A stretch of DNA of 64,000 nt from Rothia mucilaginosa ATCC 25296 (GTDB taxonomy: Bacteria > Actinomycetota > Actinomycetes > Actinomycetales > Micrococcaceae), in the NCBI RefSeq assembly GCF_000175615.1, contig NZ_ACVO01000001.1, forward strand, positions 1-64,000, given 5' to 3'. A program made the position numbers and the translations under genes. This document shows, in pieces, positions 1-7,374 of the stretch (the first letter of the stretch is position 1; the number at the start of each line of letters is the position of its first letter). The notes beneath the pieces were generated by a model, which saw only the letters and a program-made list of their open reading frames with translations, ran no database searches and was not told the origin of the DNA.

Positions 1-279
1 CAGAATGGGGGGAGGAGCCGGGGGCTTTTTCGCATACATATAGGTGTAGGCGCGGGCAGAGAAGCTGGGGGGAGAGAGAAGACGCCGGTTGAGCCGCCAC
101 TCATCCTTAAGGATGATGCCAGTACCCCGCCCAGCCTGCCGCAGGCTCACCTCAGCCCGTGGAATGAGCGGGGAACCTGCGCATCCGCAGGTCAAGACCC
201 GGTGAACACCCGCCAAAATCAACCTGGAGGATGAGAAAAACCCCGTAGTCAGCACCACATCGCGTGAAATAATTGAACT
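1..279. other. Upstream non-coding region of the ABC exporter
   Basis: No credible gene is visible. The stretch holds small inverted repeats: CATCC-TTAA-GGATG near 109-122, AGCCTGC-C-GCAGGCT near 143-157, and ACCTGCG-CATC-CGCAGGT near 173-190. These could form a structured leader or belong to a gene that lies left of the window. An AT-rich AATAAT at 268-273 sits six bases before the ATG at 280, a spacing compatible with a weak leaderless promoter. No Shine-Dalgarno sequence is evident. Confidence 0.4.
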
Positions 280-1047
280 ATGACTACGACAACTCCTCAC
301 GCACAGACGGCACAGGTTGCCGTCTCCGCACGAAACCTTTCCAAAACCTACGGCATGGGTGAAGCAACTGTCCACGCCCTCAACAACGTCTCCGTCGACT
401 TTGAGCAGGGCAAGTTCACCGCCATTATGGGCCCCTCCGGTTCCGGTAAGTCCACGCTGATGCAGACCATCGCAACCCTGGACACCCCCGACCCGAACCC
501 GGCAACCTCCATCCGTATCGGCGGTACCGAGCTCTTCGGCCTGAAGGACAACGCCCTCACCGAGTTCCGCCGCGAACACATCGGCTTCATCTTCCAGGCG
601 TTCAACCTGGTGCCCACCCTCACCGCGGGCCAGAACATTGACCTGCCCCTGGGTCTTGCCGGTAAGAAGCCGGACCCGCAGTGGCGCGACTACCTGGTCA
701 AGACCCTCGGCCTGGAAACCCGCCTCGACCACCGCCCCGAACAGCTCTCCGGCGGTCAGCAGCAGCGCGTCGCCATCGTGCGTGCACTGCTCGCACGCCC
801 CGAAGTGGTCTTCGCCGACGAACCGACCGGTAACCTCGACTCCAACTCCGGCGCCGAGGTGCTGCGCCTGCTGCGCGCCGCCGCAACCGACCACGCACAG
901 ACCATCCTCATGGTCACCCACGACGCAAACGCCGCCTCCTACGCAGATCGCGTGGTCTTCATCAAGGACGGCATGGTTGCCGGCGAAATGATCGAACCCA
1001 CCTACGACGCCGTCCTCGGCGCAATGGCACAGCTGGAAGGTCGATAA
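280..1047 (+). CDS. ABC transporter ATP-binding protein, MacB/LolD type
   Basis: This is the nucleotide-binding subunit of an exporter-type ABC system of the MacB/LolD family, which energises a partner FtsX-like permease from the cytoplasmic face. Walker A GPSGSGKST lies at residues 51-59, the Q-loop at about 106, the signature LSGGQQQR at 156-163 and Walker B VVFADEPTGNLD at 176-187. The length of 255 residues is normal, with a short N-terminal tail. The permease gene begins three bases after the stop, so the two are surely co-transcribed and form one transporter. The substrate is not evident: such pairs move peptides, lipids or antibiotics, or act in cell-envelope stress. The ATG at 280 has no clear ribosome binding site and may be leaderless. 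Confidence 0.93.
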   Translation: MTTTTPHAQTAQVAVSARNLSKTYGMGEATVHALNNVSVDFEQGKFTAIMGPSGSGKSTLMQTIATLDTPDPNPATSIRIGGTELFGLKDNALTEFRREHIGFIFQAFNLVPTLTAGQNIDLPLGLAGKKPDPQWRDYLVKTLGLETRLDHRPEQLSGGQQQRVAIVRALLARPEVVFADEPTGNLDSNSGAEVLRLLRAAATDHAQTILMVTHDANAASYADRVVFIKDGMVAGEMIEPTYDAVLGAMAQLEGR

Positions 1048-1050
1048 GCC

Positions 1051-3804
1051 GTGGCAACCACACTGAACACGGTGGCGCGCTCCAATCTGCGCGCCTCCAA
1101 AGGAAAATACATCCTTACGGGCATAGGCATCGCGATCTCATCCTTCTTCATCGCAGCCATTATGATGCTCACCAACTCGTTGCAGGCGACCGTCAACTCC
1201 TCCGTAGGCGACGTGCTCTCCCGCGCCGAGGCGGTCGTCGCCTCCGCTGCTACAACCAGCGACGGTAAAGACAGCACCTCTATCTACCTGACTCGTGACC
1301 AGATTCAGAAAGTAGAAAAGAGCGACCTGCTCTCCGGCTACTGGGTACAGTACGCCGTCACGGGTTCGATCGGTACCGGCGACCAGAAAACCCCCGTGCA
1401 GTACAACCAGCTGCCCGCCGACTCGAGCCTCTTCCCGTACAAGGTACAGGGTAAAATCCCCAGTAGCGACCACGAAATCATGGTCTCTACCTACTTCGCG
1501 AAGAAGCACAACCTCTCGCTGAACGGCAAGGTCACCAGCACCGACGTTGTAGAATCCGTCAGCGCCCCCGGTACTGACAAGACCGCCGAATACACCGTCG
1601 TCGGTCTGTTCGACCCCGGTTTTGAAGGCTCCACCACCAATCAGGCTGTCTTCATTGGCGGCACCAGCCTTGGCGAAGCCACCCTGAAAGCAGCCGAGAC
1701 AGAAAACAAGAGTTCCGCGGCAGGCTACCGGGGCATGGCTGGCGCGAACCTCATCTACCTCAAGTTCAAGGACGGCGTAACCGACGCCAAGCTCAAGAGC
1801 CTGCAGGACTCCCTCAGCAGCGGCGACACCAAGAACGACCCGCGCGTCATGACCGGTCAGAAGCTGCTGGAGGACTACCAGAAGAGCATCTCCACGGTCT
1901 TCACCTCCATTAGCGTGGTCCTGGGCGCCTTCGCAGCACTGGCTCTGCTGGTTTCCTCGTTCGTCATCTCCAACACCTTCGCGGTGCTGGTCGGCCAGCG
2001 CATCCGTGAACTGGCTCTGCTGCGCACCCTCGGTGCCCGCGGCGGCTCCCTCGTACGGATGCTACTCATCGAATCCATTACCGTGGGCGTGGTGTTCTCC
2101 CTCATCGGTGCACTGCTGACCTACCCGGTTGGCGCGCTGGTTGGTGCAAACCTCACCACCATCATGATTTCGTACTCGATTACCCCGATCCTGGTGAGTG
2201 TGCTCCTCTGCACCATTGTCACGATTCTGGCGTCGCTCTCCCCGGCACGAAGCGCCCTGCGCATCTCGCCCATTAGCGCGATGAGCGAGCACACCAACCG
2301 CGAAGTCAACAAGCCCGGCAAGGTCGGCCCAATCCTGGGCCTGGTTTTCGGTGCCGCAGGTATCGGCCTGGTTATGCTGGCTCAGAACCAGGGTTCCGGT
2401 GAGGGTGCCGGCAATAAGGCCATTGCCTTCATGATGGGGGCCGCGCTGCTGCTCGGTATTGCGGTCTTCCTCCTCACCCCGCTGGTACTGCCGCCGCTGG
2501 TACGTGCCCTCGGTAAGGTTACCCGCACCCAGACCGGCAAGCTGGCGCTCGCCAACGCACTGCGTTCGCCCAAGCGCACCGTCTCCACCGGTCGTGCCGT
2601 GCTGGTGGGTACCCTGGTCGTGTCGACTGTGCTGACCGGTTACTCGGTGCTGAGCGCCTCGCTGACCAAGGCCCTGGATCAGCAGTACCCGATTTCTGCA
2701 CAGGCAAAGTACAGCTCGTATGACCAGTCCGAGGCAACCTCCACCGTGACCAAGGCGGAGGAAATCGCCTCCAAGGTCAAGGGTATTAAGAACGTTCAGG
2801 CATCCGCCGTCGGTTACGCAGCCGGTGTGGTTGACTACACCGTCGAGTACGAGGGGCAGACCGCCAACCAGAATTCCGACCTGGTGGCGTTGAGCTCCTC
2901 CGATCTGAAGGCAATCCTGCCGGGCGAAAACTCGAACCTTGCCGATGACACCGTGCTCGTACCGCAGGGCCTCTGGAAGTCCGCTGGATTGAATGAGTCC
3001 AGCCGTCTGAAGGCACACGGCCCGCTCGGCGAAGTGGAACTCAAGCCCGTCAAGTCCACGACCAAGCAGAACCTGCTGATTGTCAACCCTGCCACCGCCG
3101 CCAAGCTGCAGGACGCCAAGAACCCGCAGAAGGTTGCCAACCCTGCCGCTGAGGAAGCTCAGAAGCGCCTGGAAGAAGCAATCGCCAGCGGTGACAAGGA
3201 AGCTCAGACGAAGGCAGCACGTCTGACCGTCACCAGCCAGGCAACCGGTAACGACACCGTCGTTCTGGTGCGTGCCGCCTCCCCGCTGACCAGTAGCGAG
3301 AACGAGACCCTGCAGGCTGACCTGAACCGAGCCAGCCCGAACAGCTCCTTCACCGGTGGCTTGCAGGAACGTCAGACCTACGACCAGATACTGACCGTTA
3401 TGCTGACCTTCACCCTGGTGATGCTCATGCTCGCAGTGGTCATCTCCATCATTGGTGTGGCGAACACGATGACCCTGTCGGTCAACGAACGCCGCCGCGA
3501 GAACGCGATGCTCCGCTCGCTGGGTCTGTCCCGCAAGCAGCTGCGCCGCATGATCTCCATTGAGGCGATTCTGATTACGCTCGCCGCTGTGGTACTCGGT
3601 ATGGTTTCCGGTGGTGTGATTGGTAGCCTCTCGGCGCAGATTATTATGTCTTCCATGAGTGCTTCCGCCCCGCTGGTGCTTGACCTGCCGTACGTCTGGT
3701 ACGTGGTCATCCTCGTGGTGGGTGTGCTCGCCGCGATGCTGGCTTCGGCTCTGCCGGCGGCTCGTTCGGCTCGCATGTCCCCGGTTGAGGGTATGCGCGG
3801 CTAA
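1051..3804 (+). CDS. ABC transporter permease with two FtsX domains
   Basis: Large membrane subunit of 917 residues that pairs with the ATPase just upstream (GTG start, three-base gap). It has an N-terminal membrane segment at about residues 20-42, then a large extracytoplasmic MacB-like domain to about 270. A first FtsX block of membrane helices spans about 275-410, with the typical ELALLRTLGA coupling sequence. Further helices lie near 430 and 460, a second extracytoplasmic region spans about 530-780, and a C-terminal FtsX block with ENAMLRSLGLS ends at the stop. This duplicated layout is typical of actinobacterial efflux permeases. Lysine- and glutamate-rich stretches in the second external domain look like exposed helices. 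The exported compound cannot be told from sequence. Confidence 0.9.
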   Translation: MATTLNTVARSNLRASKGKYILTGIGIAISSFFIAAIMMLTNSLQATVNSSVGDVLSRAEAVVASAATTSDGKDSTSIYLTRDQIQKVEKSDLLSGYWVQYAVTGSIGTGDQKTPVQYNQLPADSSLFPYKVQGKIPSSDHEIMVSTYFAKKHNLSLNGKVTSTDVVESVSAPGTDKTAEYTVVGLFDPGFEGSTTNQAVFIGGTSLGEATLKAAETENKSSAAGYRGMAGANLIYLKFKDGVTDAKLKSLQDSLSSGDTKNDPRVMTGQKLLEDYQKSISTVFTSISVVLGAFAALALLVSSFVISNTFAVLVGQRIRELALLRTLGARGGSLVRMLLIESITVGVVFSLIGALLTYPVGALVGANLTTIMISYSITPILVSVLLCTIVTILASLSPARSALRISPISAMSEHTNREVNKPGKVGPILGLVFGAAGIGLVMLAQNQGSGEGAGNKAIAFMMGAALLLGIAVFLLTPLVLPPLVRALGKVTRTQTGKLALANALRSPKRTVSTGRAVLVGTLVVSTVLTGYSVLSASLTKALDQQYPISAQAKYSSYDQSEATSTVTKAEEIASKVKGIKNVQASAVGYAAGVVDYTVEYEGQTANQNSDLVALSSSDLKAILPGENSNLADDTVLVPQGLWKSAGLNESSRLKAHGPLGEVELKPVKSTTKQNLLIVNPATAAKLQDAKNPQKVANPAAEEAQKRLEEAIASGDKEAQTKAARLTVTSQATGNDTVVLVRAASPLTSSENETLQADLNRASPNSSFTGGLQERQTYDQILTVMLTFTLVMLMLAVVISIIGVANTMTLSVNERRRENAMLRSLGLSRKQLRRMISIEAILITLAAVVLGMVSGGVIGSLSAQIIMSSMSASAPLVLDLPYVWYVVILVVGVLAAMLASALPAARSARMSPVEGMRG

Positions 3805-3861
3805 CCCGCTGTATCTGGCATAGTCACAGTACCTGGCGAACCCGGATACTCGGCGTGAGAA

Positions 3862-3911
3862 AGCCCCGGAGGGTGCCTCGATTAGGAGGCGCCCGCCGGG
3901 GCTTCACTGTG
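3862..3911 (+). terminator. Terminator, copy 1 of a duplicated pair
   Basis: A GC-rich hairpin (AGCCCCGG...CCGGGGCT) follows the ABC permease. The whole 50-base segment, including the tail TTCACTGTG, recurs almost exactly at 4371-4420. Only two base differences are visible. The second copy has the better-paired stem (CCCTCC rather than CCCGCC). Confidence 0.8.
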
Positions 3912-3970
3912 TCCTCTAGTTTGGCGTGCTCTCAGACTCTTGGAGCTGACCTGTAGCCTGGCTTTGCGCG

Positions 3971-3982
3971 TATGATGGGTGT
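3971..3982 (+). promoter_or_regulatory. Leaderless promoter of the nucleotidyltransferase gene
   Basis: TATGAT at 3971-3976 is a near-consensus -10 box placed six bases before the ATG at 3983. Transcription would therefore start at or next to the start codon, giving a leaderless message. No clear ribosome binding site is present. Confidence 0.6.
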
Positions 3983-4300
3983 ATGAGCACTAGCCACCCC
4001 AATCTGCGTCGCAGGTACACGCTACCCCATGAAGCGGAGGTTCTTCAGATCCTCCGTGACGCTGGTGTGCGCCGTGCCCGACTCTTCGGCAGCGCCGCCC
4101 GCGGTGAGCTGACCGAAACCAGCGACCTGGATTTTTTGGTGCAGATGCCGGGGGCGGCCCCTTTTGACGAGTTCATGCAGATGGTCGATGCTCAGCACCG
4201 CATTGAACAGCTGACCGGCCGTAGCGTTGATATGGTCACCCGGTTGCGCCCCCGCATCTATGCGGAGGCAGAACCAGACATGGTGGAGCTGCCGCTATAA
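3983..4300 (+). CDS. Minimal nucleotidyltransferase, MntA-type antitoxin-like
   Basis: Small (105 residues) MNT-fold protein. The nucleotidyltransferase motif GSAARGE is at residues 36-42, followed by SDLD at 47-50, and a third acidic position is likely D83 in SVDMV. Proteins of this family usually act as antitoxins that AMPylate a partner HEPN RNase toxin encoded immediately downstream. Here no full HEPN gene follows. Only a 15-codon open frame (4317-4364) remains before the next terminator. The gene has its own leaderless promoter and lies between two copies of the same terminator, which suggests it arrived as a unit. It may be an orphan antitoxin, or a solitary nucleotidyltransferase with another role. 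Confidence 0.85.
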   Translation: MSTSHPNLRRRYTLPHEAEVLQILRDAGVRRARLFGSAARGELTETSDLDFLVQMPGAAPFDEFMQMVDAQHRIEQLTGRSVDMVTRLRPRIYAEAEPDMVELPL

Positions 4301-4316
4301 GAAGTTGCCTGAGCTG

Positions 4317-4364
4317 ATGAGCGACTTTGAGCGAATCATCGACGAGATACAAGAAACTACTTAA
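4317..4364 (+). pseudogene. Possible vestige of a HEPN (DUF86) toxin partner
   Basis: A 15-codon frame (MSDFERIIDEIQETT) starts 17 bases after the nucleotidyltransferase stop, where a HEPN toxin gene would normally begin. The helical pattern ERIIDEIQET weakly resembles the first helix of DUF86 proteins (DILEAIE-type). This could be a truncated remnant or chance. The sequence alone is too short to decide. Confidence 0.25.
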
Positions 4365-4370
4365 CTAAAG

Positions 4371-4420
4371 AGCCCCGGAGGGTGCCTCGATCAGGAGGCG
4401 CCCTCCGGGGCTTCACTGTG
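4371..4420 (+). terminator. Terminator, copy 2 of the duplicated pair
   Basis: Nearly identical to 3862-3911, with stem AGCCCCGGAGGG...CCCTCCGGGGCT and the same TTCACTGTG tail. It closes the nucleotidyltransferase cassette and faces the 3' end of the response-regulator gene on the other strand. It may stop transcription from both sides. Confidence 0.8.
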
Positions 4421-4438
4421 CCCTTATATAAGGGAGCG

Positions 4439-5302
4439 CTAGTGGGCGATACCCGCCTCATACGCCATAATGACCGCCTGCACACGATCACGCGCACCCA
4501 ACTTCGCCAACACATGCGACACATGCGTCTTCACCGTCGCCTCCGACAGCACCAGCTCCCGCGTAATCTCCGCATTCGACAAGCCACGCGCAATCAAACC
4601 CAGCACCTCAAACTCACGCGGCGACAACTGCTCAATCAACTCACGATGCGGATAATCCTGCGCAGGCTCGCTCTGATAAGAAGAATTAGCCGGGCTTGCA
4701 TGCCCAGCCGGAATAAACGTTGCCTTAGGAAGCTCAGAACCAGCAGCCGGGGGAGTAGCAGGAACAGACTCAGCGGCAGGAGCGGTAGGAACAACAGGAG
4801 CGGGGGAGTCCAACACCGGAATCATCTGCTCCAACAGGCGGCGAGTCGCAGACGGCGCAATCACCGCATCGCCGCGGTGCACCGTACGAATCGCCTCCAG
4901 CAGCTGCTCCGGCGGAGTGTCCTTCAACAAGAAACCGCTCGCACCCGCACGCACCGCCGAATACACGTACTCATCAATATCGAAAGTCGTGAGCATAATA
5001 ATGCGCACCCGCTCATCCTCGGAAACTTCACGCTCGCCGTCACGCTCCAGAATACGGCGCGCCGCCTCCAGGCCGTCGCAGTGCGGCATGCGCACATCCA
5101 TGAGGATGACCTGCGGCGCCTGCCCCTCAGAGACCATGCGGTCAAAAACGTCAATCGCCGCCAGGCCGTCATCAGCTTCCATGACGACCTGCAGGTCCGG
5201 CTGGGAGTTGACGAGCATGCTCAAGCCGCCGCGCACTAGGCGCTGGTCGTCAACGAGCATCACGCGGATCGGCTGGGTAGTCTGTGGTGCAGAAGAGTAC
5301 AT
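4439..5302 (-). CDS. NarL/FixJ-family response regulator
   Basis: DNA-binding response regulator of 287 residues. The receiver domain has acidic D18/D19, phospho-acceptor D69 in VILMDVRMP and K127 in GFLLKDTPPEQ. The LuxR-type helix-turn-helix lies at about 225-285 (LSPREFEVLGLIARGLSNAEI). Between them is an unusually long Pro/Ala-rich linker at about 160-220. The sensor kinase lies immediately upstream on the same strand, 41 bases away, so this is the regulator of that kinase. A -10-like TAGGAT seven bases before the ATG suggests it can also be made from its own leaderless transcript. Target genes are unknown. The ABC exporter to the left is a plausible target by proximity only. Confidence 0.92.
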   Translation of the reverse strand: MYSSAPQTTQPIRVMLVDDQRLVRGGLSMLVNSQPDLQVVMEADDGLAAIDVFDRMVSEGQAPQVILMDVRMPHCDGLEAARRILERDGEREVSEDERVRIIMLTTFDIDEYVYSAVRAGASGFLLKDTPPEQLLEAIRTVHRGDAVIAPSATRRLLEQMIPVLDSPAPVVPTAPAAESVPATPPAAGSELPKATFIPAGHASPANSSYQSEPAQDYPHRELIEQLSPREFEVLGLIARGLSNAEITRELVLSEATVKTHVSHVLAKLGARDRVQAVIMAYEAGIAH

Positions 5303-5309
5303 AGTTTCA

Positions 5310-5315
5310 ATCCTA
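5310..5315 (-). promoter_or_regulatory. Putative internal -10 box for the response regulator
   Basis: Read on the minus strand, TAGGAT is followed by seven bases and the ATG of the regulator. It lies in the 41-base gap after the kinase gene. The arrangement matches other leaderless starts in this window. Confidence 0.4.
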
Positions 5316-5343
5316 GATCACGAGGTAGTAGAGGGCACGGGTA

Positions 5344-6786
5344 TTAGAGGTCGCGGTAGGGCAGCGCCGCCTCAACGAGCCAGCCGCCGTCAGGTTGCAG
5401 ACCGTAGGTGAGGGTGCCGTGGTAGAGGGCGATGCGTTCGCTCATGCCGCGCAGACCGTTGCCGCTACCGGGCACAGGGCGGGCAATGTGCTGAGCCGCG
5501 GCAGAGGAAACCGGGCCGTTATGAACCCACAAGTGCAGACCGTCCTCGCCCCAGTGAATGGTTACGGTGGTTGCCGCACCGGGGGAGTGCTTGAGCGCGT
5601 TGGTGAGCGCCTCCTGCACGGTGCGGTACGCCGCCAGCTCGGCACCCTGCGGCAGGGTGCGCGCCATGGTGCCGGTGATTCCGGTGAAGGTGACGGGTAG
5701 CCCGGCGCGTCGGCTCTGCTCCACGAGGGCGGGTACATCGCTGAGGGCGGGCACGGGCGCGTAGGCGGTTGCCTCGTCTGTGCGCAGTAGCCCGAGTAGG
5801 GAGCGCATCTGGGTGAGGGAGTCGCGTGCCGTGTCTGCGATGAGTTCTAGGGTCTGCTCGGCAATATCCGGTTCGCTCTGCTGCTGAGCCTGACCCGACT
5901 GCTCTACCTGTGCAGTTTGCTGCTCTGCCTGCTGTGCCTGTTGTGTTTGCTGGGCGCGTGCGGTGCGGGCGCTTGCGGCGGCGTAGCGTGCCCCGTCCGC
6001 TTGGGAAATAATGCTGGAGAGTGAGTGCGCCACAATATCGTGCATTTCGCGGGCGATGCGGGTGCGTTCGTCCTGCGCGGCGAGGCGGCGTTCCTGTTCC
6101 TGCTCGTATTCGAGGCGGCGGGCGCGTTCTTTGAACTCTTCGCTGCGCAGTTCGCGCATGCGGCGGGAGTCGCCGAGGAACCAGAAGACGGTGAAGATGG
6201 ATCCGCAGAGCACGCCGAGCATCAGGGAGATGAAGATGCGGGCGGGTATGTCGTCCCAGTGGTAGAGGAACGATAGCGAGGCCTGCACGGTGACGGCGAG
6301 TGCGCCGACCCAGCCGAGAATGAGGCCGCGGAAGCGGGCGCGGCGGGTCCAGTGCCTGCCGATGTGGTAGGCGGCGAGGCTGACGGGCGGGTAGCAGGTG
6401 ATGGCGAGTGAGTCGGGGAAGGGCTCCACGAGGGTGAGGCAGAGCGCCGCGATGATCACGTAGATGCTGCCGTAGGGGAAGCGGTAGCGGAAGTAGAGTG
6501 CGGTGGTGCTGCAGAGCGCGGAGATGACCGGGATCCAGCCGTAGCTGTTGACGAAGGCTGCGGAGAGTACGCAGCAGAAGAACTGCATGTGCGCGACGAC
6601 GATGACGTTCATCCAGCCGCGTTTGTCTCTGAGGTAGTTTTGCACGCGGCTGGAGGCGCTGATTGCGTCGGCGGGTAGATCGCTGTTTTCTGAGCTGCCG
6701 CGGGTATGCGTTACGGCGTAGCCTGATTCGGCTGTCTCTGTGCTGTGCTGTGGGTTCTGCTGGGGTTCGGTGTGCTTAAGGGGCAT
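5344..6786 (-). CDS. Two-component sensor histidine kinase (HisKA_3)
   Basis: Membrane sensor kinase that phosphorylates the adjacent NarL-type regulator. With the ATG at 6786 it has 480 residues. About five or six membrane helices span residues 60-205, followed by a coiled-coil-like charged stretch. The phosphorylation box EMHDIVAHSL has its histidine at about 249. The HATPase_c domain follows, with NALKHSP and GSGNGLRGM. An in-frame GTG at 6900 would add 38 Pro/Lys-rich residues. I prefer 6786 because a minus-strand TACACT lies six bases before it, fitting leaderless initiation. A Gln/Ala-rich insertion at about 273-307 separates the two helices of the dimerisation domain, which is unusual. 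The sensed signal is unknown. Confidence 0.9.
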   Translation of the reverse strand: MPLKHTEPQQNPQHSTETAESGYAVTHTRGSSENSDLPADAISASSRVQNYLRDKRGWMNVIVVAHMQFFCCVLSAAFVNSYGWIPVISALCSTTALYFRYRFPYGSIYVIIAALCLTLVEPFPDSLAITCYPPVSLAAYHIGRHWTRRARFRGLILGWVGALAVTVQASLSFLYHWDDIPARIFISLMLGVLCGSIFTVFWFLGDSRRMRELRSEEFKERARRLEYEQEQERRLAAQDERTRIAREMHDIVAHSLSSIISQADGARYAAASARTARAQQTQQAQQAEQQTAQVEQSGQAQQQSEPDIAEQTLELIADTARDSLTQMRSLLGLLRTDEATAYAPVPALSDVPALVEQSRRAGLPVTFTGITGTMARTLPQGAELAAYRTVQEALTNALKHSPGAATTVTIHWGEDGLHLWVHNGPVSSAAAQHIARPVPGSGNGLRGMSERIALYHGTLTYGLQPDGGWLVEAALPYRDL

Positions 6787-6792
6787 GTGTCC

Positions 6793-6798
6793 AGTGTA
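6793..6798 (-). promoter_or_regulatory. -10 box for leaderless transcription of the kinase
   Basis: On the minus strand TACACT is followed by GGACAC and then the ATG at 6786. The six-base spacing matches the other leaderless starts here and supports the downstream start choice. Confidence 0.45.
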
Positions 6799-7106
6799 TC
6801 GGGGTGGTGGGGTGGGATTGGGAGCCTCTTTTTTGCTCTCACGTGCAGGAATATTTTGTGGGTTTGTGTGTGGGGGCGTGTGCTTGAGTGAGTATGACAC
6901 GTCAAAAACAGCTATTTTTAGTGACCTTAATTACTTTTTTATAGATTATTTATTCAACTAAAGCTTGAGAGTTTGGGGTTGTATGGGGTTCGAATTCGGG
7001 TTTATGAGACCCATAACTCCCTTAAGTAACCTATTTTGGTTGAAAAACCTTCAACCAAGGCGGAGAGTTTAAGGGAAACCCCCTCATCAAACCATTTTTG
7101 GAACCA
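6799..7106. other. AT-rich intergenic region with a perfect hairpin
   Basis: No gene is supported. Positions about 6895-6965 are strikingly AT-rich compared with the neighbourhood. At 7036-7058 TTGGTTGAA and TTCAACCAA form a perfect nine-base stem around a five-base loop. It lacks an obvious following T-run, so it may be an operator or a protein-binding element upstream of the promoter at 7107-7135. Confidence 0.4.
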
Positions 7107-7135
7107 TTGCGGTGTAGGTCCTTGATGGGTATAGT
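7107..7135 (+). promoter_or_regulatory. Sigma-70-type promoter of the glycine-rich protein gene
   Basis: TTGCGG at 7107-7112, a 17-base spacer and TATAGT at 7130-7135 form a strong housekeeping promoter of the same type as the tRNA promoters in this window. Predicted transcription start is near 7142, leaving a leader of roughly 230 bases. Confidence 0.65.
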
Positions 7136-7141
7136 TTTGGC

Positions 7142-7374
7142 TGTACCCGAAATCTACGCCGATGGTCTATGACCTCGCAGAGCGAACACCAAGCGCTCTG
7201 AAACGCGAAAGTCCCTAAGCAGGGGACCGGTTACAGCATTATGTCGTTATCACCAGAGGTTAGGCACAAGCCTACTTCACTCACTCGAATCTCATCAGGT
7301 GACGTTCTTCGCCGCGCACGACGGCGGGTGATAACTTTTATTCCTCAAAATGACATCACTCTCGAAGGACATAC
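7142..7374 (+). other. Long structured 5' leader
   Basis: The predicted untranslated leader contains a CAGAGCG...CGCTCTG hairpin near 7178-7202, then GTCCC-TAAGCA-GGGGAC near 7211-7227, and a TAGGC-ACAA-GCCTA stem near 7261-7274. I could not match it to a known riboswitch class. It ends with a weak ribosome binding site (GAAGGA) before the ATG at 7375. Confidence 0.4.

Noticed and set aside
7256..7274. AGGTTAGGC as an IdeR/DtxR box before the glycine-rich protein gene
   Set aside because: Only the left half-site matches and it lies well downstream of the promoter, so chance is likely.
7142..7374. Possible riboswitch in the leader of the glycine-rich protein gene
   Set aside because: Hairpins are real, but I could not match the conserved bases of the c-di-AMP, cobalamin, SAM or other known classes. 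I report it only as a structured leader.
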